From Nocardiopsis prasina DSM 43845 (GTDB lineage: Bacteria > Actinomycetota > Actinomycetes > Streptosporangiales > Streptosporangiaceae), in contig NZ_ANAE01000070.1 in NCBI RefSeq assembly GCF_000341265.1, forward strand, positions 9,010 to 47,417: DNA of 38,408 nucleotides, in the 5' to 3' direction. The position numbers and the translations under genes were made by a program. Each line of letters starts with the position of its first letter. The first letter of the stretch is position 1. The notes under the pieces are model-generated. The model had not been told where the DNA came from and searched no databases. It worked only from the letters and a program-made list of their open reading frames with translations. Positions 17,447 through 25,616 of the stretch are shown one piece after another.

Positions 17447-20293
17447 GTGCCAGGCATACTCGACAAGCTCCTGCGCGCGGGTGAAGGTAAGATCCTGCGC
17501 CGGCTCAAGAAGTTGAAGGACCAGGTCAACGCCCTTGAGGACGACTACGTCGACCTTTCGGACGACGAACTGCGCGACCTGACCAAGGAGTACAAGGAGC
17601 GCTATGAGGAGGGGGAGTCCCTCGACGACCTCCTCCCCGAGGCCTTCGCGACCGTCCGTGAGGCGGCCAAGCGCACCCTGGGCCAGCGCCCCTTCGACGT
17701 GCAGATCATGGGCGCGGCCGCCCTGCACCTGGGCAACATCGCCGAGATGAAGACCGGTGAGGGCAAGACCCTGACCGGAAGCCTCGCGGTGTACCTGAAC
17801 GCCCTCGCGGGCAAGGGCGCGCACGTCATCACCACCAACGACTACCTCGCCCGACGCGACGCCCAGAACCTGGGCCGCATCTTCCACTTCCTCGGGCTGG
17901 AGGTCGGCGTCGTCGGCCCCCAGATGACCGCCGAGGCGCGCCGCAACGCCTACCTCGCCGACATCACGTACGGAACCAACAACGAGTTCGGTTTCGACTA
18001 CCTGCGCGACAACATGGCGCTCTCGCTCAAGGACACCGTCCAGCGGGACCACTTCTTCGCCCTGGTCGACGAGGTCGACTCCATCCTCATCGACGAGGCG
18101 CGCACCCCGCTGATCATCAGCGGCCCCTCCGAGCAGAACTCGCGCTGGTACGCCGAGTTCGCGAAGATCGCGCCCCGCCTGAAGAAGGACACCGACTACG
18201 AGGTCGACGAGAAGAAGCGCACCGTCGGCATCACCGAGTCCGGTGTCGCCAAGGTGGAGGACTGGCTGGGGATCGACAACCTCTACGAGGCCGTCAACAC
18301 CCCGCTGATCAGCTTCCTCAACAACTCCCTCAAGGCCAAGGAGCTGTACCGCAAGGACAAGGAGTACATCGTCAAGGACGGTGAGGTCCTCATCGTCGAC
18401 GAGTTCACCGGTCGCGTCCTGGCGGGTCGCCGCTACAACGAGGGCATGCACCAGGCCATCGAGGCCAAGGAGCGCGTCAAGATCAAGGACGAGAACCAGA
18501 CTCTCGCCAAGGTCACGCTCCAGAACTACTTCCGCCTCTACGAGAAGCTGTCCGGCATGACCGGTACCGCCCAGACCGAGGCGGCGGAGTTCACCCAGAC
18601 CTACGGCGTCGGCGTGGTCCCCATCCCGACCAACAAGCCGATGGTCCGCGAGGACGTCAAGGACGTCGTCTACAAGCACGAGGACGCCAAGTTCCAGGCC
18701 GTGGCCGAGGACATCGCGGAGCGCCACGAGGAGGGGCAGCCCGTCCTGGTCGGTACGACCAGCGTCGAGAAGTCCGAGCTCCTCTCCCGGATGCTCAAGC
18801 GCGAGGGCGTCCCGCACGAGGTCCTCAACGCCAAGAACCACGCCCGTGAGGCGTCGATCATCGCCCGTGCGGGCAAGCTCGCCTCCGTCACCGTGGCCAC
18901 CAACATGGCCGGTCGCGGTACCGACATCATGCTGGGCGGCAACCCCGACTTCCTCGCGGACGAGGAGCTCCAGGCCCGTGGCCTGAGCCCCCTGGAGACC
19001 CCGGAGGAGTACGAGGCGGCCTGGCCCGAGGCGCTGGAGAAGGCCACCGCCGAGTTCGAGGCGGAGCACGAGAAGGTCGTCGAGGCCGGTGGTCTCTACG
19101 TGCTCGGCACCGAGCGCCACGAGTCCCGCCGTATCGACAACCAGCTCCGGGGCCGTTCCGGCCGTCAGGGTGACCCGGGCATGTCCCGCTTCTACCTGTC
19201 GCTCCAGGACGACCTGCTGCGTCTGTTCAACTCCAGTCGTCTGGAGGTGTTCATGAACCAGCTGAACATCCCCGACGACCAGCCGATCGAGTCCGGCATG
19301 GTGAGCAAGGCGATCGCCTCCGCCCAGGGCCAGGTCGAGACGCAGAACTTCGAGATCCGCAAGAACGTCCTCAAGTACGACGAGGTCCTCAACCGCCAGC
19401 GCAAGGTCATCTACGCCGAGCGCCGCAAGGTGCTGGAGGGCCAGGACCTGCGCGACCAGGTCATCGAGATGCTGGAGGAGGTCCTGCGCGGCTACGTCGT
19501 GGAGGAGACCGCCCAGGGCGACCCGGACGACTGGGACCTCGACAAGCTCTGGCGGGCGTTCAAGCAGGTCTACCCGATCAGCTTCACCGTCGACGAGTTC
19601 GTCGAGGAGAACGGCGACCTCCAGACCCTGACCGGCGAGCTCATCGCCACCCAGGTGGTCGAGGACGCCAAGGCGGCCTACGACACCCGCGAGGCCGAGC
19701 TCGGTGAGGAGGCGATGCGCGAGGTCGAGCGCCGCGTCATCCTCCAGGTCATGGACCGCAAGTGGCGTGAGCACCTCTACGAGATGGACTATCTCCAGGA
19801 GGGCATCGGCCTGCGCGCGATGGCCCAGCGCAACCCGCTGATCGAGTTCCAGCGCGAGGGCTTCGACATGTTCCAGCAGATGCTGGAGGCGATCAAGGAG
19901 GAGTCGGTCGGCTTCCTCTTCAACGTCGAGGTCCAGGTCCAGAAGAAGGCGGAGCCCGCGCTGACGGCCGCCGCCGCCGCGCAGACCGCCGCCACCGTCG
20001 GTGGCTCCTCCGGTGCGACCGCCGTGGCCACGGCCGTGGACGAGGACGTCGAGGCCGCCGGTGCGGACGCTCCCACCGAGGAGGCCGAGGCCGCCGAGGA
20101 CGTGGTGGTCCCCGGTTTCGGCGAGGACCAGCCGAACAGGCTCCAGTACTCCGCGCCGAGCGAGGACGGCACCGTCGAGCGGCACACCGAGACGGTGGAC
20201 GACGAGTACGCGGGTACCGCCCGCAACTCGCCGTGCCCCTGCGGCTCCGGCAAGAAGTACAAGAAGTGCCACGGTGACCCCACGGCCCGGTAA
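17447..20293 (+). CDS. secA: Preprotein translocase ATPase SecA
   Basis: A 948-residue SecA, the housekeeping SecA1 type. Visible motifs are Walker A MKTGEGKT (residues 101-109, K108), the Walker B-type [12 protein letters not shown], the [14 protein letters not shown] segment, and helicase motif [19 protein letters not shown] Thr/Ala/Val/Glu-rich linker of about 90 residues precedes the C-terminal zinc-binding tail [14 protein letters not shown] (C930, C932, C941, H942), which binds SecB-like partners or ribosomes. SecA drives protein export through SecYEG using ATP. The start is GTG 17447 with GAGGAG at 17431-17436. It is apparently monocistronic, ended by a 17-bp hairpin. Confidence 0.98.
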   Translation: MPGILDKLLRAGEGKILRRLKKLKDQVNALEDDYVDLSDDELRDLTKEYKERYEEGESLDDLLPEAFATVREAAKRTLGQRPFDVQIMGAAALHLGNIAEMKTGEGKTLTGSLAVYLNALAGKGAHVITTNDYLARRDAQNLGRIFHFLGLEVGVVGPQMTAEARRNAYLADITYGTNNEFGFDYLRDNMALSLKDTVQRDHFFALVDEVDSILIDEARTPLIISGPSEQNSRWYAEFAKIAPRLKKDTDYEVDEKKRTVGITESGVAKVEDWLGIDNLYEAVNTPLISFLNNSLKAKELYRKDKEYIVKDGEVLIVDEFTGRVLAGRRYNEGMHQAIEAKERVKIKDENQTLAKVTLQNYFRLYEKLSGMTGTAQTEAAEFTQTYGVGVVPIPTNKPMVREDVKDVVYKHEDAKFQAVAEDIAERHEEGQPVLVGTTSVEKSELLSRMLKREGVPHEVLNAKNHAREASIIARAGKLASVTVATNMAGRGTDIMLGGNPDFLADEELQARGLSPLETPEEYEAAWPEALEKATAEFEAEHEKVVEAGGLYVLGTERHESRRIDNQLRGRSGRQGDPGMSRFYLSLQDDLLRLFNSSRLEVFMNQLNIPDDQPIESGMVSKAIASAQGQVETQNFEIRKNVLKYDEVLNRQRKVIYAERRKVLEGQDLRDQVIEMLEEVLRGYVVEETAQGDPDDWDLDKLWRAFKQVYPISFTVDEFVEENGDLQTLTGELIATQVVEDAKAAYDTREAELGEEAMREVERRVILQVMDRKWREHLYEMDYLQEGIGLRAMAQRNPLIEFQREGFDMFQQMLEAIKEESVGFLFNVEVQVQKKAEPALTAAAAAQTAATVGGSSGATAVATAVDEDVEAAGADAPTEEAEAAEDVVVPGFGEDQPNRLQYSAPSEDGTVERHTETVDDEYAGTARNSPCPCGSGKKYKKCHGDPTAR

Positions 20294-20315
20294 CGGCTGA
20301 GGGACACCAGAGATC

Positions 20316-20359
20316 ACGCGTGTGGGCGCGGCTCCCGAGGGGGCCGCGCCCACACGCGT
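20316..20359. terminator. Strong terminator between secA and the convergent YCII gene
   Basis: Perfect 17-bp inverted repeat (ACGCGTGTGGGCGCGGC / GCCGCGCCCACACGCGT) with a 10-base loop, 22 bp after the secA stop and 7 bp before the convergent stop. Confidence 0.9.
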
Positions 20360-20366
20360 CAGCGCG

Positions 20367-20762
20367 TCAGCCGTGCGGCCCCAGGAACGGGCGCAGCTCC
20401 AACCACTCGTGGATGGGCCGTCCCCCGGCCCCGGGTGCGGCCGAGAGCTCCCCGGCCAGTTCCAGTGCGCGGTCGTAGGTGTCGACGTCGATCACCATCC
20501 AGCCCGCGACGAGGTCCTTGCCCTCGGGGAAGGCGCCGTAGGTGAGGGGCGGTCGTCCCTCACCGTCGTGGCGCACGAAGGTCCCCTCCGGGGAGAGCGC
20601 CTGGGAGTCCACGAACTCCCCGGTCTCCCTCAGCCGGTCCGCGAAGTCGTTCATGTACCCCACGTGTGCCGCGACCTCCGCTGGCGTCCACTGGTCCATG
20701 GGGACGTCGTTCACTGAGGCCGGGGCGCCCCGGTAGTGCTTGATCATCACGTACTTGGCCAT
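20367..20762 (-). CDS. YCII-related protein
   Basis: A 131-residue YCII-domain protein (dimeric alpha+beta barrel, PF03795). It starts MAKYVMIKHYRGAP, with the middle segment TPAEVAAHVGYMNDFADRLR, then VDSQALSP and VAGWMVIDVDTYDRALELAG, ending in PIHEWLELRPF, which is the normal YCII layout. Members are small putative enzymes, often linked to ECF sigma factors; the reaction is mostly unknown. The start at ATG 20762 has AGAGGAGAG just upstream, and the frame extension adds nothing recognisable. No sigma factor gene is beside it here. Confidence 0.85.
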   Translation of the reverse strand: MAKYVMIKHYRGAPASVNDVPMDQWTPAEVAAHVGYMNDFADRLRETGEFVDSQALSPEGTFVRHDGEGRPPLTYGAFPEGKDLVAGWMVIDVDTYDRALELAGELSAAPGAGGRPIHEWLELRPFLGPHG

Positions 20763-20863
20763 GGTCTCTCCTCTGCGTGGTGCGCCCATTGTGGGTCGCG
20801 CCTACGACAGGGCGGAGTCGGGCACGCGTACGCGACCCGGTCGGCCGGATTCCTTTGCCGGAG

Positions 20864-20924
20864 CCTGGAACACCGGCGGGCCCGGGACGAGTGTGTGGGG
20901 TGCCCTGGAACACCGAGGGCCCGG
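20864..20924 (+). repeat. Short intergenic direct repeat
   Basis: Two copies of CCTGGAACACCG(GC)GGGCCCGG, at 20864-20885 and 20904-20924, 40 bp apart and differing by one base change and one deletion. They lie in the 252-bp space between the YCII gene start and the SIS gene stop, with no coding content. They may be part of a dispersed genomic repeat; only this pair is visible here. Confidence 0.6.
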
Positions 20925-21014
20925 CGCCGCGTGCGCGGTACCGGGCCGTGGACGTCCCGTGCGGCCCGAGACCCACGAGAGTGGGAGCGGCGGGTCGCGG
21001 GGGAAGGCCGGGGC

Positions 21015-22055
21015 TCAGGTGGTCTGGGTGACCTTGTTGAGGCCGCGCGGAACGTCGGGGTCGTAGCCCAGGCGCCGGGCGAGGTGCTCGGTGAGCAGCT
21101 GGGCGGGAACGATGAGGTTCATGGGCGCGACCCACTCGGGCACGTCCGGGACCGGCACCGACACGTCGCTGGCGGCGGCGAGGGCGGAACCGCCGCCGAA
21201 GCCGAACACCGGGGCCCCGGCGGAACGGACCCGCTCCGCGAGGGCGACCGTGCCCTCCAGGGTGGGGCCGCTGGGCGCGGCCACCAGCAGGGCCGGGGTA
21301 CGCGGGTCCACCACGGCGATGGGCCCGTGCTGGAGGTCCGCGTAGGACAGCCCCATGGCGTGCAGGTAGCAGGCCTCCTTGAGCTTGAGGGCGGCCTCCA
21401 GGGCGGTGGAGAAGGCCATGCCGCGACCGGAGATCACCGCGCCCTGCACGGCCACCATCCGCTCCACGATCTCCTCCAGGGAGTCCGTGGGAGCGGCGAG
21501 GGTCTCCTCGATCCCGGCGGGCACCAGCTCCAGCTCTCCGGCGTCCAGGTTCGCGCCCAGGCCCAGGGCCAGCACCGCGAGCGCGGCCAGCTGCGTGTTG
21601 TACGTCTTCGTGGCGGGGACCGCCAGCTCGTTTCCGGCCCGCGTGACCAGGGCGACGTCGGCCTCCGTGGCCAACGGGGAGTCCGCGCCGTTGGTGACGG
21701 CGACGGTCCGGGCGCCGCAGTCGGCGGCCCAGCGCATGGTCTCGACGATCTCCTCCGTCCTGCCGGACTGGGAGATGGCCACAGCGAGGACGTCGGACAG
21801 GTCGATCCGCGCGCCGTAGGCGGTGGCGATGGAGGGCGAGCCCAGCGTGGCCAGGCGGCCGGTGTGCGCCTGGAGGAGGTAGCTGCCGTAGACCGCCGCG
21901 TTGTCCGAGGAGCCCCGGGCGATGAACAGGACGTGCTTGGTGGCGCGGCCGAGCGCCTCGATCTCCCCGCGCAGGGGCAGCAGTTCGGCGAAGGTCCGGC
22001 GCAGGGCCTCGGGCTGTTCGGCGATCTCGGAGAGCATCATGCTCGTGGTGGACAT
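21015..22055 (-). CDS. SIS domain protein, amino-sugar phosphate isomerase/deaminase type
   Basis: A 346-residue protein with two SIS domains and no glutaminase domain. The first SIS shows FIARGSSDNAAVYGSYLL and AISQSGRTEEIVETMRWA; the second shows ISGRGMAFSTALEAALKLKE and the conserved HAMGLSYADLQHGPIAVVD segment of GlmS/AgaS-like sugar isomerases. The likely substrate is a GlcN-6-P or GlcNAc-6-P type phosphosugar, the candidates being a NagB-II-like deaminase or the NagS-type SIS protein known in Streptomyces. The start is ATG 22055 with GGAAGG upstream. It is divergent from dasR across a dre-like palindrome, so DasR control is likely. Confidence 0.88.
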   Translation of the reverse strand: MSTTSMMLSEIAEQPEALRRTFAELLPLRGEIEALGRATKHVLFIARGSSDNAAVYGSYLLQAHTGRLATLGSPSIATAYGARIDLSDVLAVAISQSGRTEEIVETMRWAADCGARTVAVTNGADSPLATEADVALVTRAGNELAVPATKTYNTQLAALAVLALGLGANLDAGELELVPAGIEETLAAPTDSLEEIVERMVAVQGAVISGRGMAFSTALEAALKLKEACYLHAMGLSYADLQHGPIAVVDPRTPALLVAAPSGPTLEGTVALAERVRSAGAPVFGFGGGSALAAASDVSVPVPDVPEWVAPMNLIVPAQLLTEHLARRLGYDPDVPRGLNKVTQTT

Positions 22056-22182
22056 ACGGAGCCTTCCGGTGGGGACGTGCGGTCCTGGCCGTACGCCGGG
22101 GGCCGCGCTGGTCGCGTGGACGGCCCGGACTACGCCGCTGGCCAGCCACGATGCTGGTTCACTCCGCGTGCCACAAGGAGGA

Positions 22183-22211
22183 TTGACACGCGGGTCGAGC
22201 TATGGTCTAGT
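22183..22211 (+). promoter_or_regulatory. Predicted dasR promoter
   Basis: TTGACA (22183-22188, perfect -35) and TCTAGT (22206-22211, 4 of 6 to the -10 consensus), separated by 17 bp. The transcript would start near 22218, giving a leader of about 120 bases before the dasR ATG. Confidence 0.65.
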
Positions 22212-22224
22212 CCGGACTATACCA
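22203..22224. promoter_or_regulatory. dre-like palindrome (DasR operator)
   Basis: A 22-bp palindrome TGGTCTAGTCC / GGACTATACCA with one mismatch, lying on the -10 of the predicted dasR promoter. Each half resembles the DasR response element (core TGGTCTAGACCA). Its position between dasR and the divergent SIS gene suggests autoregulation and shared control. A minus-strand TATAGT inside it could be the -10 for the SIS gene. Confidence 0.75.
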
Positions 22225-22337
22225 GTCAGATCCCGGCATGACCCGGCAAGTGTCACGAGTCCGGGCGGATGCCGCGCTAAGGTCGAACGCCGACCACCGG
22301 ACCACCCGACCCGCCGACCGAGAAGGCCACTCGCTCC

Positions 22338-23075
22338 ATGCCGATCGACGCCAGCAACCCCCTGCCGAAGTACGTCCAACTCCGCGATCTGCTCCTGGAC
22401 TGGATCACCGCGGCGGGGCTGGGCGTGGACGACATGGTCCCCTCCGAGCGCGAGCTCAGCTCCACCTACGGCCTCTCCCGCATGACCGTGCGCCAGACCA
22501 TCGACCTCCTCGTCGCCGAGGGCCGCCTGTACCGGGTCCCGGGCAAGGGCACCTTCGTGGCCCGGCCGAAGATCGAGATGTCCCTGGTCCTGGCCTCCTT
22601 CAGCGAGGACATGCGGGCCCGGGGCTTCGAGCCGGGCGCGCGCGAGCTGATCCGTCAGGTCATCCCGGCCAGCGGCCACACCGCGCGCATGCTCGACATC
22701 GCCCCCGGCACCCTCGTCCACCACATCGAACGCATGCGTACGGCGGACGACGAGCCTATGGCGGTCGAGCGCTCCAACATCCCGGCGGCCATGGTGCCCG
22801 GCCTGGAGGACCACGATCTGGCCGAACGATCTCTCTATGAGGTCCTGGAAAACGAGTTCGACATCCTGTTGGATTCCGGTGAGCAGACCATCGAGGCCGG
22901 GATCTGCGACTCGGCCGACTCCCGTCTCCTTGGCCTACCCGCCGGAAGCCCGGTGCTGATCATGCAGCGCCGCAGCTTCGCCAAGGGACAGTGCGTGGAA
23001 CTCGCCCTGTCCACCTACCGTGCCGACCGCTACCAGCTGCACTCCCGCCTGGACCCGCGGAGGCACGGAGACTGA
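22338..23075 (+). CDS. dasR: DasR-type GntR/HutC family regulator
   Basis: A 245-residue GntR regulator of the HutC subfamily. The winged-helix domain covers about residues 8-78, with the motif MVPSERELSSTYGLSRMTVR followed by GRLYRVPGKGTFV. The UTRA ligand domain (about 90-238) contains SFSEDMRARGFEPGARELI and the C-terminal FAKGQCVELALSTYRADRYQ. In Streptomyces, DasR represses GlcNAc/chitin genes and is released by GlcN-6-P. Here it sits directly before the GlcNAc-type PTS IIC gene and next to a SIS enzyme, which agrees with that role. The ATG is at 22338; the ribosome site AGAAGG is modest. Confidence 0.92.
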   Translation: MPIDASNPLPKYVQLRDLLLDWITAAGLGVDDMVPSERELSSTYGLSRMTVRQTIDLLVAEGRLYRVPGKGTFVARPKIEMSLVLASFSEDMRARGFEPGARELIRQVIPASGHTARMLDIAPGTLVHHIERMRTADDEPMAVERSNIPAAMVPGLEDHDLAERSLYEVLENEFDILLDSGEQTIEAGICDSADSRLLGLPAGSPVLIMQRRSFAKGQCVELALSTYRADRYQLHSRLDPRRHGD

Positions 23076-23122
23076 CGTCTCGCGCCCTCGGGGCGCGCGT
23101 CCGAGAGGGAGGACCCCCCACC

Positions 23123-24592
23123 ATGTCGGACCCCACCCCCGCGGAGAAGGCCCCCGCCGAACCCGGGGACCCCCCGCGCAAACGCTCCTCCGCCGCGTTG
23201 GCCGTGCTCCAGAGGCTCGGCCGGAGCCTGATGATGCCCATCGCGGTCCTGCCCGCCGCCGCGATCCTGCTCCGCCTCGGACAGGACGACCTCCTCGGAG
23301 CGGACGGCCTGGCCGGGATCGACGGGATGGGCTGGATGCAGCCGGTCTCGGGTGCCGTGGGCACCGCCGGTGAGGCGATCTTCGAGGCCCTGCCGCTGTT
23401 GTTCGCGATCGGTGTCGCGATCGGCTTCGCCCGGCGCGCGGACGGCTCGACCGCCCTGGCCGCCGTGGTCGGCTACCTGGTGTTCGACCGGGTGGCCACC
23501 TGGACGATGGTCACCTTCGACGGCCCCGCCGGGGACATCGGGTCGCGGCTGGTCACCTACCCGTTGGCGACCGATCCGGTGACCCGCGAACCGGTCGCGG
23601 ACCCGGAGGCGGTCAACGCCGTCCTCCCGATGATCAACCACGCCGTCAAGAACCCCACCGACGTGCTCGGCGGGATCGTGGTGGGCCTGGTGGCCGCCGT
23701 GCTGTGGCAGCGCTACCACCGGATCAAACTCCCCACCTGGCTCGGCTTCTTCGGGGGCCGCCGCTTCGTTCCCATCGTCACCGCCCTGGCCGGTCTGGGC
23801 ATGGGCGTGGTGCTGGGCCTGGTCTGGCCGATCGTCGGCATGTGGATCCAGAACCTGGGCGAGGCCCTCATCGGCGCGGGAGCCCTCGGAGCCGGGATCT
23901 ACGGCGTCGTCAACCGCATCCTGCTGCCTCTGGGCCTGCACCACGTGGTGAACTCGTTCGTCTGGTTCGTCTCGGGCACCTACACCGACGAGGGCGGCGT
24001 GGTCTCGCACGGGGAGATCACGCGCTACTTCGCCGGTGACCCGGAGGCGGGCACGATGCTGTCCGGCTTCTTCCCGGTGCTGATGTTCGGTCTTCCGGGC
24101 GCCGCGCTGGCGATGTGGCTGACCGCGTCCAAGGCCAGGCGCGCGCAGATCGGTTCCATCATGATCCCGGCGGCGCTGACCGCCTTCGTCACGGGCATCA
24201 CCGAGCCGGTGGAGTTCGCCTTCATCTTCGTGGCGCCGGTGCTCTTCGCGGTCCACATCCTGCTCACCGGCGTCTCGCTGGCGGTGATGAACCTGCTCGA
24301 CGTCCAACTGGGCTTCGGGTTCTCGGCGGGGCTGATCGACCTGCTGCTGAACGCGACGAAGAGCAACACCGAGGGGCTCGGCGTGCTGTTGCTGTTCGGC
24401 ACGTTCTACTTCCTGGTCTACTTCGGGATCTTCTATGTACTGATCAGCAGGTTCAACTTCCCCACCCCCGGACGTGAGCCCGACCCCGACGAGCCCGGAG
24501 GGACGCCGCACACGGCCCCGGCCACGGCGGACGGCACGGCCGAGGCCGGACCGGACGCCCCGAGCGGCGGGGATCCCGGCCGCTCCGGCTGA
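23123..24592 (+). CDS. PTS transporter IIC subunit, GlcNAc/glucose family
   Basis: A 489-residue IIC permease of the glucose/GlcNAc PTS superfamily. After a charged N-terminal stretch of about 30 residues come RLGRSLMMPIAVLPAAAILL, then helices, GLHHVVNSFVWFVSGTY, and the signature GITEPVEF at 358-365. A hydrophilic tail of about 45 residues ends the protein. No IIB domain is fused; IIB and IIA are separate downstream genes. In Streptomyces the DasR-controlled NagE2 is the GlcNAc IIC, and the present context (48 bp after dasR) suggests the same. The ATG 23123 is preceded by GAGGGAGG. The frame upstream of it overlaps dasR without support. Confidence 0.9.
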   Translation: MSDPTPAEKAPAEPGDPPRKRSSAALAVLQRLGRSLMMPIAVLPAAAILLRLGQDDLLGADGLAGIDGMGWMQPVSGAVGTAGEAIFEALPLLFAIGVAIGFARRADGSTALAAVVGYLVFDRVATWTMVTFDGPAGDIGSRLVTYPLATDPVTREPVADPEAVNAVLPMINHAVKNPTDVLGGIVVGLVAAVLWQRYHRIKLPTWLGFFGGRRFVPIVTALAGLGMGVVLGLVWPIVGMWIQNLGEALIGAGALGAGIYGVVNRILLPLGLHHVVNSFVWFVSGTYTDEGGVVSHGEITRYFAGDPEAGTMLSGFFPVLMFGLPGAALAMWLTASKARRAQIGSIMIPAALTAFVTGITEPVEFAFIFVAPVLFAVHILLTGVSLAVMNLLDVQLGFGFSAGLIDLLLNATKSNTEGLGVLLLFGTFYFLVYFGIFYVLISRFNFPTPGREPDPDEPGGTPHTAPATADGTAEAGPDAPSGGDPGRSG

Positions 24593-24711
24593 GCCCGGCG
24601 CCCCCGGCGACGATCGACCACCGTGCCGACCCTGGCGTGTGAGGCACACCACCTCTAAGCTCGGCTCAGACCCCCCGGGTCACGTGATCCCGGGTAGAGC
24701 ACGGAGGGCAC

Positions 24712-24948
24712 ATGTCGGACAAGGCAACGGCGATCGTCGCCGGTTTGGGCGGCGCGGCCAACATCGAGGACATCGAGGCCTGCATCACTCGGCTGCGCAC
24801 CGAGGTCAGTGATCCCGGGCTGGTTCGGGAGGCCGACCTCCGGGCGGCGGGCGCGCACGGCGTCCTGGTCTCGGGCAACGTGGTCCAGGTCGTGGTGGGC
24901 CCGGAGGCGGACTCCCTCACCGACGACATCCAGGACCTGCTGGACTAG
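24712..24948 (+). CDS. PTS IIB subunit (GlcNAc/glucose type)
   Basis: A 78-residue free-standing IIB protein. The phosphorylated Cys is C24 in IEACITRLRTEV, followed by the typical LVREADLRAAGAHGVLVSGNVVQVVVGPEAD. It takes phosphate from IIA and passes it to the sugar bound by IIC. The ATG 24712 has GGAGGG 6 bases upstream. It is 119 bp after the IIC gene, so it may have its own promoter; no dre-like site is obvious in that gap. Confidence 0.95.
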   Translation: MSDKATAIVAGLGGAANIEDIEACITRLRTEVSDPGLVREADLRAAGAHGVLVSGNVVQVVVGPEADSLTDDIQDLLD

Positions 24949-25042
24949 CCACCCGGAGCGGGTTTCGGCAAAGTCGGGCCTTTGTGCTCTTTTGGCCGCC
25001 CCTTTTCCGGGTTAAGTCCCCCTCCCAGGGAAGACCTCCTCC

Positions 25043-25531
25043 ATGTCAGACCTGAACGGTGCGCTGCGCGTACTCTCGCCCGTCGCCGGAACGGCCATGT
25101 CCCTGGACACGGTGCCTGATCCGGTGTTCTCCCAGAGCATGGTCGGCCCCGGCGTGGCCGTCCACCCCGAACCGGGACAGGAGGGCGGCCAGGAGTCCGA
25201 ACACGAGGCGGTCGCCCCGATCGCCGGGACCCTCGTCAAGCTCCACCCGCACGCCTACGTGGTCATGGCCGCCGACAACAGACGCGGTGTCCTCGTCCAC
25301 CTGGGCATCGACACCGTGCAGCTCGCGGGGGAGGGGTTCACCCTCCTGGCCGAGGAGGGCACGGAGGTGGCGGCGGGCACACCGGTGATCCGCTGGTCGC
25401 CCGGCGCGGTCGCCGCCGCCGGTCGACCCTCGGTCGTGCCGGTGGTGGCCCTGGACGCCCAGCCGGGCGGCCTCGCGGACCTGGCCGCGGGAGCGGTCGA
25501 GCCGGGGGAGGTCCTGTTCGTCTGGGAGTGA
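25043..25531 (+). CDS. crr: PTS IIA subunit, glucose family (Crr-like)
   Basis: A 162-residue IIA-Glc family protein. The start LSPVAGTAMSLDTVPDPVFSQSMVG, the middle VAPIAGTLVKLHPHAYVV, and GVLVHLGIDTVQL carrying the active-site His (H86) all match. A short acidic insert PEPGQEGGQESEHE precedes the second segment (about residues 43-56). It transfers phosphate from HPr to IIB. With the neighbouring IIB and IIC genes it completes a split PTS permease. It begins 94 bp after the IIB gene and is followed by a GC hairpin. Confidence 0.95.
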   Translation: MSDLNGALRVLSPVAGTAMSLDTVPDPVFSQSMVGPGVAVHPEPGQEGGQESEHEAVAPIAGTLVKLHPHAYVVMAADNRRGVLVHLGIDTVQLAGEGFTLLAEEGTEVAAGTPVIRWSPGAVAAAGRPSVVPVVALDAQPGGLADLAAGAVEPGEVLFVWE

Positions 25532-25540
25532 GCCCCCGCC

Positions 25541-25556
25541 CCCCGCCACGGCGGGG
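25541..25556 (+). terminator. Small GC hairpin after the IIA gene
   Basis: CCCCGC (25541-25546) and GCGGGG (25551-25556) with a four-base loop, 9 bp after the IIA stop. It may be extended slightly by flanking C and G runs. No T-run follows. Confidence 0.5.
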
Positions 25557-25616
25557 TGTGTCCTGCCCGCTCCGGCGAACGGGTAGTCTCCGGCCGCAAC
25601 CAGCGATCCGGCGGAG

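Noticed and set aside
17210..20353. A 1047-codon open frame on the minus strand over secA
   Set aside because: Antisense shadow of secA, whose motifs are complete on the plus strand.
24633..24651. Imperfect TGGCGTGTG/CACACCA palindrome before the IIB gene as a dre site
   Set aside because: Lacks the TCTAGA-type core; symmetry is broken at several positions.
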